A stretch of DNA of 29,768 nt from Thraustochytrium sp. TN22 (taxonomy: Eukaryota > Sar > Bigyra > Thraustochytrida > Thraustochytriidae), in assembly GCA_013306675.1 (NCBI GenBank), contig JABLUY010000344.1, forward strand, positions 1-29,768. The letters run 5' to 3'. A program made the position numbers and the translations under genes. Below, in pieces: positions 19,048 to 29,663 of this stretch. The notes below the pieces were generated by a model, which was given only the letters and a program-made list of their open reading frames with translations, searched no databases and had not been told where the DNA came from. Position 1 is the first letter of the stretch. Each line of letters opens with the position of its first letter.

Positions 19048-19436
19048 GCGCTCTTACTGCGCGCCTCGTTTAGCTGACTTCTTCTTTGCTACACCCGGCG
19101 CCACCCCGACACTTTGCTAGCCTGCGCTCTCAAATTATTGATGGTGGTGCCTTTTGGTAGCTTTCCTTTCTCACACCCCGGGCCTCTTGCCTTGTTTGTC
19201 TTGTCTTGCCACGATTTACGACATGACATGCACAGCACGGGCCGTCACGAACAGAACAATACAATACACATACAACATTTGGCCTAAGCTTATTACTGGT
19301 ACTACAACCGGTTCCACCATGCCATGGTACAGTGCAAAAAAAAAGGCTCTTCGACGCGCGAATCATCATCCTCTTTCGAGCCGCGCCGGCAACAGCGCTG
19401 GCAACAGTGCTGGCAACAGCGCTGGCTGCCTTTGGA
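19048..19436. other. Convergent 3' intergenic gap
   Basis: 389 nt between the ATP synthase b stop and the stop of the coiled-coil/two-TM gene. It is noticeably AT-richer and more pyrimidine-rich than the genes, with an A-run (about 19336-19345) and a 12-bp tandem repeat at its right end. No canonical AATAAA was found on either strand. No gene is visible. Confidence 0.6.
19388..19423. repeat. Three 12-bp GGCAACAGCGCT tandem copies
   Basis: Three head-to-tail 12-bp units (19388-19399, 19400-19411, 19412-19423); the middle one differs at one base (T for C). They lie just past the stop of the - strand gene that ends at 19437, in its presumed 3' UTR. Confidence 0.9.
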
Positions 19437-21899
19437 TCACACGACGATCTCGTCCGCCGGCTGCCGCCGACGCCGACGAGTGACCCGGGTGGTGGGGGCC
19501 GACTGCGCAGTCACGCCAGAGCGCACCGTCATGCCGGACTCCGAGACTGCAGATCGCGAGAGTGAGTGGTCGCGGCGGCTCAAGGTGCCCGTGGGCGGCT
19601 CGTCCACCGAAACGCGCGACGACAGCGAGGCCGCGTCGTCGTCTTCTTCAGCCTGATCCAGACTCGCACGAAGCCGGCGCATAAGGCGATACAAAAGGAA
19701 GAGCAGCGCGTAGAGAGCGAGCATCCAGGCGGCCAGCAGCAGCCAGGTCGCCTCCCACTCGTGCAGCGCATAGTGGTGCGAAAGCACGGCCGCCAGCATG
19801 GCTGGCACGGCGATGCCGGCCAGCATGCCCAGCAGGACACGCTGCACCTCGAGCACCTGGATGCGCTCCTGCAGCCGTGCCGTGGCCGCCTGCTTGGCCT
19901 CCAGCTGCACCTCCAGCTCGCGAGCATACTCTTTGAGTGCAGCTGCCTTGGCCTCGGCGCGCTTGCACAGCGCAACGGCGGCCACCTCCTGACCCGTCAT
20001 ATCCTTGCGCTGCGAAAGCCGCTTGCGTTCCGTCTCCAAGAAGTCGCCCGCGCTCATGCTCGCGCGACTCGACCCTTTCTCCCGCAGTTGGTCGCCAATG
20101 AACTCCTTCAGGCTCAGGAAGCGCGACCTCGCCAGCTCCTGCGGGTTCACGTAATCGTCATCGGCCCTCGCCTCGAGCACCTCGTCGTCCGAACCGTCAT
20201 CCAGCAGCAGGCCGCCTAGGTCCTCATCGTCCTCAGACAGCGACAAGGACAGCGGCGATTGGTCCGTCGGCCCGCCCGTCTCCTCCGCGAGTCGCGGCCG
20301 CGCGCCCATCTGCGCAAAGGGCCCGCCAAAATCCGACAGCGAATCCGCCGAACTGCGGCGCGACGCAGCTGACGACGAAGACCCAACCGTGTTGCGCCGC
20401 GGCATCTCACTCCACTCGTTTCCGTTCAGCAACAGCTCCTCGTCCGGCAGCCGGAACAGCTCGCCCTGCGACGAGGCGCGGTCCCGCTCCTCATCCTCCT
20501 CGGACATGGTCGACGCCGACGAAGACATTCGCATCACCAGGCGCTGCGCTTCGGCTGCCGCGGACGACGCCATGCTCGATCCGGTCGGCCCCGGCGACCA
20601 CGCTGCTGGCGACGACAAGGTTGATCTGGGCGTGTCCACGCCGTGCGGCGGCCATTGCGGGCTTGGGCTGGGCGCCCTGCTCCTCGCGGCCCTGGCCGCG
20701 CTATTCGGCTCAGAGCCCCCTTGCTCGATTCGCCACCCAACGAACTGATCCCCGGCGTCCGTGCTGTCGTCGTCCTCGCTCTGCAGCCACGAAGCGCCAC
20801 CCTGAACTGCCGCCTGCGGCACCTGCTGCGCTTGCCTAGCTTGCTGCTGCTCCGCCTGGGACTGCTCGTGCTGCATTACGAGAAGCTCTGCGCGCCGCCG
20901 CCGAGACGTCCGGATCTCCACCGACGAGGGCAGGCTCGCGGACGAGGTGCCGTTCCCGTTCCTAAACGACATGCCGAAGCCAGGCACCGTCGGCGCGCCA
21001 CTCGCGCGAGGTTGCCTCGCCGCCAAGGCGGGGCCATCTTCGCGCTGAGATGACGGCTGCGGTGCCGTTTTCGGTGACGACGGCGCTGCGCTCGGCCGCG
21101 GCTTAGTCAGCTGGTCGCCCGTCGAGGGCCGCAGGCTGTCGCGGCGCCCCGACGACACCGGCGCTGCTGGTGGGTAGCGGGCCACATTCGCCGCCGGCTG
21201 AGATGCTGCCGGCCGATACGCTGCTTGCGGTTGCCATTGCTGCACGTGATTTGGATGCTGACCGACCTGCTGCACCTGAAGTTGCGGTCTCGGCCGCTGC
21301 AGGCGTTCCCGTTGCTGTTGTTGTTGCTCTTGCTGTTGTCCATGCCCCTGCTGTTGTCCCTGCGCCCGTGGCTGTACTGTCGAGCGTGGCGACGGCACGG
21401 TGGCTTGTGGTGCCACAAGGACGGGATCCTCGCCGTTGGAGGCTACACGAATTTGAAGCGCAGGAGGCAAACTCGACGAGGATGTCCGCGGCGTTGGCTG
21501 CTCCGTGCGCGGCTCTGGCGACTTTTCAAGGGGCTGATTATCCCTCGACAACATATGCGCCGTGCGGGGCGTGCCAGGCACCGACGAATCTGTCCGCGGT
21601 GAGAGCGCGCGCATCGAAGCCGGATCCTGCCGCACGCCGGCCGTCTCGCTGGTCGAGAGTGGCCGTGGCCGCGGGGGAGCTGGCCTTTCCGTGACCGCGG
21701 CCCGAGGTCTGGGCTGTGCACCAAGGGCTGACTGCTGATGTTGCGGGAGCGGCGGCACAGGTCTCGGCTGCGCCTGGTAGTGCGGCCTTGGTGCCCGAGG
21801 CCCCAGCCATGGCCGAGCTCCCGAGCTCCCCCCACGCGGCAGCAGTCCGCCAGTTGGCTTGGGCACGCCCACTCGCACCGCCGGTTGTTGTGGTTGTTG

Positions 21900-21930
<31 letters not shown>

Positions 21931-22071
21931 TGTCCCTGCGCCGCGAGCGGCCTCGAAGCACCTCGCGGTGGACTCGTTGTCGCCGTCGCCAAGGCTCGGG
22001 CGTCGGCTCCGAGCCGCGGCACGGCTTCGGCCGCGCTGGCGGGGCGGCCCGCGATGGGCTCGGCTGGCCCG

Positions 22072-22106
<35 letters not shown>

Positions 22107-22127
22107 CGCCCTCGCGCGCGCCGCCAT
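19437..22127 (-). CDS. Gln/Pro-rich protein with C-terminal coiled coil and two TM segments, unknown function
   Basis: 896 residues from the ATG at 22127. The same frame is open much further, but over the opposite-strand DENN gene and without a nearby ATG, so that extension is not accepted. The head is low complexity: MAARARA, 13 Gly, then a 13-Gln run and long Pro/Gln/Arg/Ser-rich sequence to about residue 480. An acidic, Ser-rich middle (about 520-690) includes SLSDFGGPFAQMG and EEDEERD stretches. A charged helical region (about 694-756) looks like a coiled coil and is followed by two hydrophobic segments (about 759-781 and 789-812) and a basic Ser-rich tail. This is the layout of a hairpin or two-TM membrane-anchored cytosolic protein. 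I recognise no family. Its conserved part is probably residues 520-820; the head could be weakly constrained. Confidence 0.7.
21894..21932 (-). repeat. CAG/CAA run encoding 13 Gln
   Basis: Eight CAG then five CAA codons on the - strand, in the disordered head of the coiled-coil/two-TM protein. Further short Gln runs occur at about 21300-21360. Confidence 0.9.
22068..22106 (-). repeat. GGC-type run encoding 13 Gly
   Basis: Thirteen consecutive Gly codons (GGC with one GGT) on the - strand, starting at residue 8 of the coiled-coil/two-TM protein, just after the start codon. Confidence 0.9.
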
Positions 22128-22506
22128 GGGCGCTCGCGGGATGCCTGCGTCGGCGAGCAGAGACGGCGAGTACAACGAGCCCGTGGAGCGTATCGGCCGG
22201 GCGAACTTCAATAGGTCCAAACAGCCATACGGCGCGTTGGGTCGTTTGCCCAACGGTACTTCGTAAAGCTCGCATTTGCAAGCAGTGCCAAGCACTACAC
22301 CTGAGTCGGGAGTACGCTTGCAAGGCAAGCGTGGCCGGCTTGGGCGGCTTGCACCTCGTAAGTTACACAGTCGGGACGCGGCCGCTCCGAGCCTCGCGGG
22401 GCGGAGAGGAGAGGCGCGGGCCCCGCCGCGTCGGCGAGGACGCGCCTCCCGCGCGTCCGAGGTGGCGCCGGGCAAGGCGAACTCGGCGCCAGAGCCGCCG
22501 GGCGCG
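22128..22506. promoter_or_regulatory. Divergent intergenic region (coiled-coil gene / DENN gene)
   Basis: 379 nt between two divergent ATGs, the shortest shared upstream region in the window. The centre (22200-22310) is relatively AT-rich and includes AACTTCAATAGG and CGTAAAGCTCGCATTTGC. A GTAAGT at 22358 resembles a splice donor but has no convincing partner. No TATA box or known factor site is clear. The bidirectional promoter role is inferred from orientation. Confidence 0.5.
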
Positions 22507-25500
22507 ATGTTCCGCGTGCGCGTGGCGCACCTGGCCGAGGACGACGTGCGGCCGGAGCTCGCGAGGTCGGCTCGAGGCCTATGGCAGGACCCGCAGGTCT
22601 GGCTCGCCGGCGGCCAGGAGCAGGGCGACGGGGAGGTGGAGGAGGAGGAGAACGACGAGGACGACGAGGAGGAGGAGGAGGAGGGCGAGGGTGACGACAA
22701 CGCTCTGCGCGAGAGAAGGGCACGGCGAGAAGTCGCGCAGACCGCCCAGCGCGAGCGAAGCTGCAGCGAGGGCGAGCATTCCGAGGCGAAGCCAGCGCTA
22801 GGCGCCGGTGCCGTGTCGGCGCCGCCGAGCCCAAGGCATGGACCGGCGGCGCGTACAGGCGCAGCGTGGGGCACGCGGCCCGAGGCCGGAGACGGCGTGG
22901 CCAGCGCCGAAAGCGACTTCTGGGTCACGGAAGAGACGACCTTCGTGGAGCTTTGCGCCGACGCGCTGCAGTACTTTTTGCGCGGCGCCGCGGCTCGCAA
23001 GGTGAGCGGACGCCTCCTGAATGGGCGCATGGTGGAGTGGCCGGCACACGACCGCGTGCTGGCGCGTCTCAACGCCTGTCCGAGCGACAGTCTGCGCCGC
23101 ATCGTCCTCCGTGTGCGGCCCTTACGGCCCTGGGAAGGAGCTGCAGCAGCTGCGGGTACGGTGCAGACTGCGTTAGAGGGCTGCCATGTAGAGAGCGAGA
23201 GCAAAAAGGACGACCTCCTCGGCAGTGCATGTCGGAGTGCGAGCGCCAGGACAAAGAAGGGCCAGGAGCCGTGCGCGGAGGTGTCGACGCTGCAGACCGC
23301 GGAGCGCGCGCTGTGGCGGCGAGCCGGCGAGTCTAGTTCCGGGCTCCAGAACCACGTGCACCAGGTCATGCGCGGCGTCTTTGCCGCGTACAGCATGCGT
23401 GGACGGCGGCTTGAGGAGGGCGGCATCGCGCTGGCCAGCTTTCTGCAGTTCATTTCGGAGTGCCGCATCCCGGTTCCACGGGAGCGTGCCACGCTCGTGT
23501 ACGTGGGCGTGCCGAGCAAGCGCTACAACGGGTTTCTGTCCATGCTCGTGCGCCTTGCACAAATCACGCACGGCGGCAGGCACCGCTCTGAGCGTGGCGC
23601 GCTTGAGGCGCTGCTCCAGGACTACGTGGCTCCGCGCTCCTCGCGCTGGGAGTCGGTGACACCCGAGGGCTGCGCGTCGGAGGCGCTCTTCGCGCAACTC
23701 GAGACGGCCGCGGCACTACGCGCGCTTCTAGACCGCCTGCAGTCAGCGCTGAAGCATGCATTCGACGCCTACTGCGTGCGAGACCCTGGCTTGCGGACCC
23801 GCGGCACGGAGTCGTGCCGCTTCTTGACACTGGGCCAGTTCCAGCTGCTGACGCAAGACCTGGAGCTGTATTCGGTCGGCTCGTATTTTGACGCACGCGT
23901 GTGCGCGCGTATCTTTGTCACGTGCTGCGAGTTCTACGGCCAGCAAGAGGAGCGCGAGGACACGCGGCCCGGTGGCCTGCGCATGGGCTGGGATGCCTTT
24001 GTCCAGGCAATCGTGCGCGTCGCCGTTACGCTGGCCATGCCGCTGGAGGAGCAGGACCTGCGTGCAGCGGCAAGCGACGACGCAATGGCGGCGCGTCGGC
24101 GGCGAGAGCGCTGGTTCGCCACGGCGGTCTCCAGGCACCCTGAGCTGCCTCTCAAGGCCCTCGTGCAGCACATGCACTTCCACGTGTTCGGACGGCCTGT
24201 GAAGCTGCAGGCGCTATGCCAGCGCTTGGAGAACCGGCACTGGCGCCGAGGCCCCGTCACACCACTCGGCTCGCACACAGACATGGTGGCCTGCGCGCAG
24301 CGGCTCTCGCGCGAATTCACGGCGTTCTGGAGCGCGGATGGCGCCCCGGAGGACTATTACGCGCTGCTCACCGACGAGGTGCGCGAGATCAAGCAAGAGG
24401 AGGCACGCGACGCTCGAAATCTGCTCGAGGAGGAATCGCGCGTCCGCCGCGACATAGCCGCCAGGAGGAGGGCAAGCGAAGGCAGTAGCGGCGGAAGCCC
24501 GCCCGCGTCGCCGAGCGCCGGGTCCACGGCGACCTCCTCTGTCACGTCCGGGTCCATCGGCCTGACAAGCGGCGGCTCGGTGACCGCCCCGGCGGCCCGC
24601 GACGCCAGCGCCAGCGCAGCCCGATACCTGGAGAACGCTTGCCAGCAGGCGGAAGACGCAATGTTGGAGGCCGCGGCCCGCTTCAGCCGGCGTGTGGACG
24701 CCTGCCTGTTGCGCGCGCGGGGATGGGCCGCGTCAGACGCTGTCGACGACTCGCTGAGCATGGCCGTCTGCGTCAAGCTCTTCGAGACGGCCACGCTGCG
24801 ATTTCGCTCGGCGCTACGCACGCTCGACGACGCCTCGGAGGCCGACATGATGCAGGCGCGCTGGCGCTGGGCCGTTGCCGTAGTAGGCTTTGCGTCACGC
24901 CTGCAGGCGAGCTGCCAGGCCGGCATTTCGGCGCCGGGTCAGACGGCCTCCTCACAGCCCGTCCTCGGTGGCTGGGGCTTTGGGTCCTGGGCCGCGCTGA
25001 CCAAGCCGAGCACGGACCAGACCGGCCTGGTGACCGCCAATGTGCAAGCCTTTGCGGACCTCATCGAGACCTGCGACTTTGCACGCGGCTGCGTGGAGCA
25101 TGTCGAGCCACTCCTTGCGCAGGTTCTGCGCTGGCACACGGCGCGCAGCGAGGCGCTCTCCTCCTTTGTCCCTGTTGTTTTCGACCGGCCAGGCCTCGAC
25201 GGCGCCGGCAGCGGTGAGAGCGAGAGTGAGAGCGAAGGCGAGCGCGGAGCGGCTCAGCAAGGCGATGCGAACCGGAACCGGAACTTGAACCCGAAATCAA
25301 ACCCGAGCCCAGCCGGTCCCGCGACATCACAGCCCGCACCGGAGTCGGAGCTCATCTATCAGCTGACGCTGGACCGTGCCTCGGCGTGTCGTCTGCAAGG
25401 CTCGCTGCGCATGCTCAGCCTGCGTCTGCAGCTCGTGTGCCCGGAGTCGCAGCGCACGACAAGCCTGGTGTGGGACAGCTCGCGGTTCTTCCGGGCGGTG

Positions 25501-28500
25501 GCGCGCTCGGCGCTGGCCGCTGACCACTACTTGGGGCGCGCTGCGCTCCTGTACGAGCGCGTGCGCTTCTCAAAGCACTTCCGCGTGTCGCTCATCAACA
25601 ACTGGTCGCTCGTGCTCTTCGAGCGCGCGCAGGTCAAGGGCCTCGCCGTGGCGGCGTTGGAGCGGGCCTCGACGCTGGAGCGCGCCCACATCCAGAGCGA
25701 GCGCGACGAGGACCCGGCACGCTCGCTCGCCGCCACGAGTCTCGTCGTGGATGCTGCGCGCCTCGAGCGGCCGTTGCGGGAAACGCTGCTGCGCAGCAGG
25801 CAGCTCGTCGGTCTTGGCTTCGAGCTTGCGCTCCCGACGCAGGTGAACCGTGAGTGGCTGCTGCCCGTCGCCGTCATGTGGATCTGGACCAACGTGGTGC
25901 ATCTTGCAGGCGTTGCCTCGACCTCGCTCCAGCGACTCGTGGCCACCGCGGTCACGCCACGCCGGCGCACGGGCACGGAGGCTGCGCAGAGCGAGGACGT
26001 CTTCGCGCTCCGGGAGCACGACCTGGCCAAGGTGCTCGTGGAGCGCGCACGCAGCGTACTGGCAGCGCTCTTCGACGAGGCCGTCGAGGCGGCCGGCGGG
26101 TCCGCCTCGCTGAGCGCCGAGGCCACGGACCGCTTCGTGCGCCGAATCTTCTCCTGGGACAAGAGCGACTTTTACGTCCAGGTGGTTCGCAGCGCGCTGT
26201 GCGCGCACGGCGTCTCGGGCCTCACGAAGGAGCGCTTCCTCTCTTTCCTCGTCTACGTTGCGCTGAGCGACCCGATCGGCTTCACCAAGACGCTCTACCT
26301 GGCGGACGTGCTGCAGCACTTTGAGCTGGAGGACGCGCGGCCCATGCGCAAGGTGCCCACCAGCCTCTTCATGGCCAGTATTCTGTACCCGAGCTTTGCG
26401 GAGACGGCGCGGGCGAGGCGGCAGCGGCGCAGTCGCGTCCGCCGCCTGTCGACCCCGAGCCCGCTCTTATTTGAGGACGAGCACGCGTCACCGCAGCACA
26501 CGAGGGCGCTGGAGCCCAGCGTCTACGTGGAGGCATCTGCGGCGGTGCCAGAGCGCTACCTTATTGACCACTTCCTCGTGCTGGACGCGCACCACTTCCA
26601 GGACCCGGGAGGCCTTGCCGGGCTCGACTCGCTGGCAGACGCCGAATTGCGCCCAGAGATTCGCACGGTGTGGCCGCCCACGGTGGAGGACTATTTGGGT
26701 GAGCCCGAGGTGCCGGGCCGCGTGCGCCTTTCCTTGGAGCAGGTCGCCAGTTTTCGCGCGCTGCATGAGCACGTGCCGCTGCCGGAGGACCTGGTCGGCT
26801 TCTGTTTTCTGGCGGAGCGCAACACGCTGCTGGCCGTGCGGCCCGGTACCGCCGCGGCGCGGCGCGAGGCGGACCGTGTGAGTGTGACGCCGCTCGTGCT
26901 TACGGATGGCATGGGCACGCGGCGCTACGCCGTGGTGCTGAGCTTCTGGGAGCCTGTGGATCCGCTGTCGATGCTGCGCGAGGTGAACCACAAGGGCGCG
27001 GTGGACCATTTGCTCAAGACGGCCGGCGGCCGCCAATGGTTTGCGCCGACGCGCCTGTGCGTGCTCTCGCGCTGGCCCATGTACCGCACCTTCGAACGCT
27101 TCTTACGACAGACGCTGCGTCTGGCGCGCAGTGGGTGCGCGGAGACCACGGGTCTTCGACTGGAGCGCTATATTGCGAACTTCGTCAGCGAGACGCCTGT
27201 GCCGCCACCCGGCGAGGTTCAGGTGCAGTCGGTGCTTTTCGATCTGCCCATGTACGTGCGGCGCACGGCGCTGACCGAGCTGCCCCTGCGCGAGGTGAGC
27301 ATGTCGCCGCTCTTTGAGTCGCTCAGCATTGGCAACGCGCTGGCCGTCTACGCGTGTCTTCTCACGGAGCAAAAGGTGGCGCTTTGCAGCAGCGACGAGA
27401 GCAAGCTGACGCCCGTGGCGGAGGCGCTGCGCGCGCTTCTCTTCCCTCTCGATCTTCAGTGCGTCTACATTCCGGTGCTCCCGTCCGGGCTCATGGACTT
27501 CCTCTTCGCGCCGGTGCCCTTCTTCATGGGCGTTAACTCGTCCAAGATCGACTTTGGCGCCTCGTCCTCCATCCTCCCGGCGGCCTCGCTGCGGACAAAT
27601 TCGGAGCTGGACATTTACGCGACCAACTCGGCGGTCCTGACCGGGCCCGGAGCCTCTGGGGGTGCCGGGACCTCGTCGGCCATCCATCGCACAGGCTCGC
27701 GAATGCGGAGCAACTCGGTCTCGAGCATGTTGCAGATGGAGTTCGACTCGGCTGCGACCGAGGCGACCAGCGTGTGCGCGGCCGTGGACCCGAGCGATGT
27801 CGTCTTTGTGGACCTGGACCGCAACCTGCTCGTGCTCCCGCGACAGAATGACGGGCGGCCGCTGGCATTGCCGAGCCTGCCCAAGATCCTGGCGCGCAAG
27901 CTCAAGGACACGCTCGCCAAGCTGGTGCGTCAGGTACCGCCACGACCGCCCGTGCAGGTGCCAGAGCGGGCACCGGACCCGGCTGCCTTTGCGACCGAGG
28001 AGGCACGCAAGGTTCATGCGCGCACCTCGCACGAGTCTGCCATGTGCCGCTTGCCGCCGGCCGAGGCAGCGCATGCGCACGACCAGTTCTGTGAGTCCGT
28101 GCGCGGCGCCTTCCTTGCGCTGCAAATCCGCCTCTTGCGCAATTACAAAAAGTACATCGTGCGCAAGCGCCAGGAGATCGACTGGTCCTTCGACCAACAG
28201 GCCTTCCTCGCCGACAATGCGGCACACCGCGATTTCTGCGCCAAAATGCTGGACACGCAGCTTTTTGAGGGGCTGGTTCGCGATGCCATCGCGCGCCAGA
28301 ACGGCCAGCTCAACGCTTCAAGGCCAGAACTCGATCTCTTCGACGACCTCGTCGCCGACGCCGAGCGCCGCGCCAAGCCGGGCCGCCTGTATTCGCGCCA
28401 GAAGAAGAAGTTGCAGCCTGGCACGCTGCCAGGCGCCATCTCGCGCACGCATTATGTGCCGCTTGCCGGCGATTTGGTAGACAAGGCCACTGCTGCCGCC

Positions 28501-28728
28501 TCCGAGTCCGCTCGGGCGCTGTCGAGCGCCCCGACGCCTGTCGTCAGCAACAGCAAGCCGTCCGGCCTCTTCCCTGCGCTCGACGTGGCCCGGCTCGCCG
28601 CGCGTGAGGGCCATGACGTCCCTCTGCAGGACGTTCGTCGCATCCAGGTCCCCTTTGCGCGCGTCGAGGTCGCCGAAATGAGCCGCGTCAACTCGATGCG
28701 CTTTCCGTCCAAGGAGGATCTCTGCTGA
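22507..28728 (+). CDS. Giant DENN-domain protein (probable Rab guanine nucleotide exchange factor)
   Basis: 2073 residues from the ATG at 22507; the frame is open upstream but only a TTG precedes it. DENN proteins exchange GDP for GTP on Rab GTPases in membrane traffic. The tripartite domain is C-terminal. uDENN (about 1348-1480) includes ERYLIDHFLVL and YAVVLSFWEPVD. Core DENN (about 1514-1680) includes LCVLSRWPMYRTFERFL, SIGNALAVYACLLTEQKVAL and VYIPVLPSGLMDFLFAPVPF, very typical. VVFVDLDRNLL (about 1764) and dDENN (about 1864-1930, FLALQIRLLRNYKKYI and DTQLFEGL) follow. Upstream are an acidic tract, a possible ubiquitin-like stretch (about 138-210), two similar EF-hand-like helical modules (about 277-356 and 404-512), and a long helical middle with another EF-hand-like piece (about 1211-1275). 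A Ser/Gly-rich insert splits core DENN from the DLD motif. No membrane segment. The DENN call is firm; the upstream modules are tentative. Confidence 0.93.
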   Translation: MFRVRVAHLAEDDVRPELARSARGLWQDPQVWLAGGQEQGDGEVEEEENDEDDEEEEEEGEGDDNALRERRARREVAQTAQRERSCSEGEHSEAKPALGAGAVSAPPSPRHGPAARTGAAWGTRPEAGDGVASAESDFWVTEETTFVELCADALQYFLRGAAARKVSGRLLNGRMVEWPAHDRVLARLNACPSDSLRRIVLRVRPLRPWEGAAAAAGTVQTALEGCHVESESKKDDLLGSACRSASARTKKGQEPCAEVSTLQTAERALWRRAGESSSGLQNHVHQVMRGVFAAYSMRGRRLEEGGIALASFLQFISECRIPVPRERATLVYVGVPSKRYNGFLSMLVRLAQITHGGRHRSERGALEALLQDYVAPRSSRWESVTPEGCASEALFAQLETAAALRALLDRLQSALKHAFDAYCVRDPGLRTRGTESCRFLTLGQFQLLTQDLELYSVGSYFDARVCARIFVTCCEFYGQQEEREDTRPGGLRMGWDAFVQAIVRVAVTLAMPLEEQDLRAAASDDAMAARRRRERWFATAVSRHPELPLKALVQHMHFHVFGRPVKLQALCQRLENRHWRRGPVTPLGSHTDMVACAQRLSREFTAFWSADGAPEDYYALLTDEVREIKQEEARDARNLLEEESRVRRDIAARRRASEGSSGGSPPASPSAGSTATSSVTSGSIGLTSGGSVTAPAARDASASAARYLENACQQAEDAMLEAAARFSRRVDACLLRARGWAASDAVDDSLSMAVCVKLFETATLRFRSALRTLDDASEADMMQARWRWAVAVVGFASRLQASCQAGISAPGQTASSQPVLGGWGFGSWAALTKPSTDQTGLVTANVQAFADLIETCDFARGCVEHVEPLLAQVLRWHTARSEALSSFVPVVFDRPGLDGAGSGESESESEGERGAAQQGDANRNRNLNPKSNPSPAGPATSQPAPESELIYQLTLDRASACRLQGSLRMLSLRLQLVCPESQRTTSLVWDSSRFFRAVARSALAADHYLGRAALLYERVRFSKHFRVSLINNWSLVLFERAQVKGLAVAALERASTLERAHIQSERDEDPARSLAATSLVVDAARLERPLRETLLRSRQLVGLGFELALPTQVNREWLLPVAVMWIWTNVVHLAGVASTSLQRLVATAVTPRRRTGTEAAQSEDVFALREHDLAKVLVERARSVLAALFDEAVEAAGGSASLSAEATDRFVRRIFSWDKSDFYVQVVRSALCAHGVSGLTKERFLSFLVYVALSDPIGFTKTLYLADVLQHFELEDARPMRKVPTSLFMASILYPSFAETARARRQRRSRVRRLSTPSPLLFEDEHASPQHTRALEPSVYVEASAAVPERYLIDHFLVLDAHHFQDPGGLAGLDSLADAELRPEIRTVWPPTVEDYLGEPEVPGRVRLSLEQVASFRALHEHVPLPEDLVGFCFLAERNTLLAVRPGTAAARREADRVSVTPLVLTDGMGTRRYAVVLSFWEPVDPLSMLREVNHKGAVDHLLKTAGGRQWFAPTRLCVLSRWPMYRTFERFLRQTLRLARSGCAETTGLRLERYIANFVSETPVPPPGEVQVQSVLFDLPMYVRRTALTELPLREVSMSPLFESLSIGNALAVYACLLTEQKVALCSSDESKLTPVAEALRALLFPLDLQCVYIPVLPSGLMDFLFAPVPFFMGVNSSKIDFGASSSILPAASLRTNSELDIYATNSAVLTGPGASGGAGTSSAIHRTGSRMRSNSVSSMLQMEFDSAATEATSVCAAVDPSDVVFVDLDRNLLVLPRQNDGRPLALPSLPKILARKLKDTLAKLVRQVPPRPPVQVPERAPDPAAFATEEARKVHARTSHESAMCRLPPAEAAHAHDQFCESVRGAFLALQIRLLRNYKKYIVRKRQEIDWSFDQQAFLADNAAHRDFCAKMLDTQLFEGLVRDAIARQNGQLNASRPELDLFDDLVADAERRAKPGRLYSRQKKKLQPGTLPGAISRTHYVPLAGDLVDKATAAASESARALSSAPTPVVSNSKPSGLFPALDVARLAAREGHDVPLQDVRRIQVPFARVEVAEMSRVNSMRFPSKEDLC

Positions 28729-28972
28729 GAGCGTCAGCAATCTGTATTGACTTCGTTTCGATGTAAGGTCAAGCCATTCTTCTGTCTGTGTTGTGTGTTG
28801 TCCGTGGCAGCCACTGCGTCCGGCCCAAGATCACCACGACCCAGGCGGCGACCTCGTCCAGTGACGAAGACCTCGTCCTGTGACTGCCGGAAACGGAAGG
28901 GTCAGGAGCACCCACGCACCACCAGCGGTGGGTGGTCCAGCAGCACCACCAGCGCGAGCAGGACCAGCGCGA

Positions 28973-29632
28973 TCAGAGGCCGAAGACGGTGCTGAAGTCG
29001 AAGGCATGGCTGCGCTGGTTGAAGGTCTTGACGTGCTCATATTTGGCGTCGTCGCGAAGGTAAAAGTCGAGCGTGGACTTGAGGAGATCCTCAGCCTCGG
29101 GCTTGGTCAGATAAGGGAGGAACTCACCGCGCAGCAGGGCGAGGTCCTTGGAGCTGGCGAACTCGGGGTAGCCAATGAGGTAAAAGTAGGGCTCCGCGGC
29201 GACGGGGTTGCGCTGGTAGTCCTCGAGAAAGGTCATGAGGCAGGCATCCCCCTTCCACTCGGCGAGCAGCACAAAAAAGGCGCCGTCGCCCTTGCGCACC
29301 GGGTAGACGAACATGGGGTTTTCCTCGGTGCGTGCCTTGAGCGCGTCCCACTCCTCGGCGGACAGCGTGGTGGCCACTGCGCTCTTCTTCTCCGCGTGGT
29401 AGCCCGTCCAGATGGTCGCCACCTCCACGCGCTCCTTGCCCTGCAGCAGATCCAGCTTCACCACGTCCTCCAGCTTCTGTGGCGCCAGCGGCTGCAGCTT
29501 CTTCTTGAGCGCGTCCTCGTCGCCCACCGTGATCTCCGGCGGCGGCGGCGGCCCGCCGCTCAGCCAGCGCGCGCCGCCGCTGGCCGCCGCGCGCGCCGCG
29601 CCGCCACGAGCGCCGCCAGGGCGCAGCCCGGC

Positions 29633-29663
<31 letters not shown>

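Noticed and set aside
22358-22363. GTAAGT resembling a splice donor upstream of the DENN start
   Set aside because: No acceptor with a branch point or pyrimidine tract between it and the ATG, and the leader has no upstream ATGs that splicing would need to remove.
22276-22506. N-terminal extension of the DENN gene
   Set aside because: Only a TTG is available as a start; the first in-frame ATG is at 22507 and the extension looks like translated promoter sequence.
22128-23519. N-terminal extension of the coiled-coil/two-TM gene over the DENN gene
   Set aside because: The frame is open but composed of sequence antisense to DENN coding; the nearest plausible ATG is at 22127.
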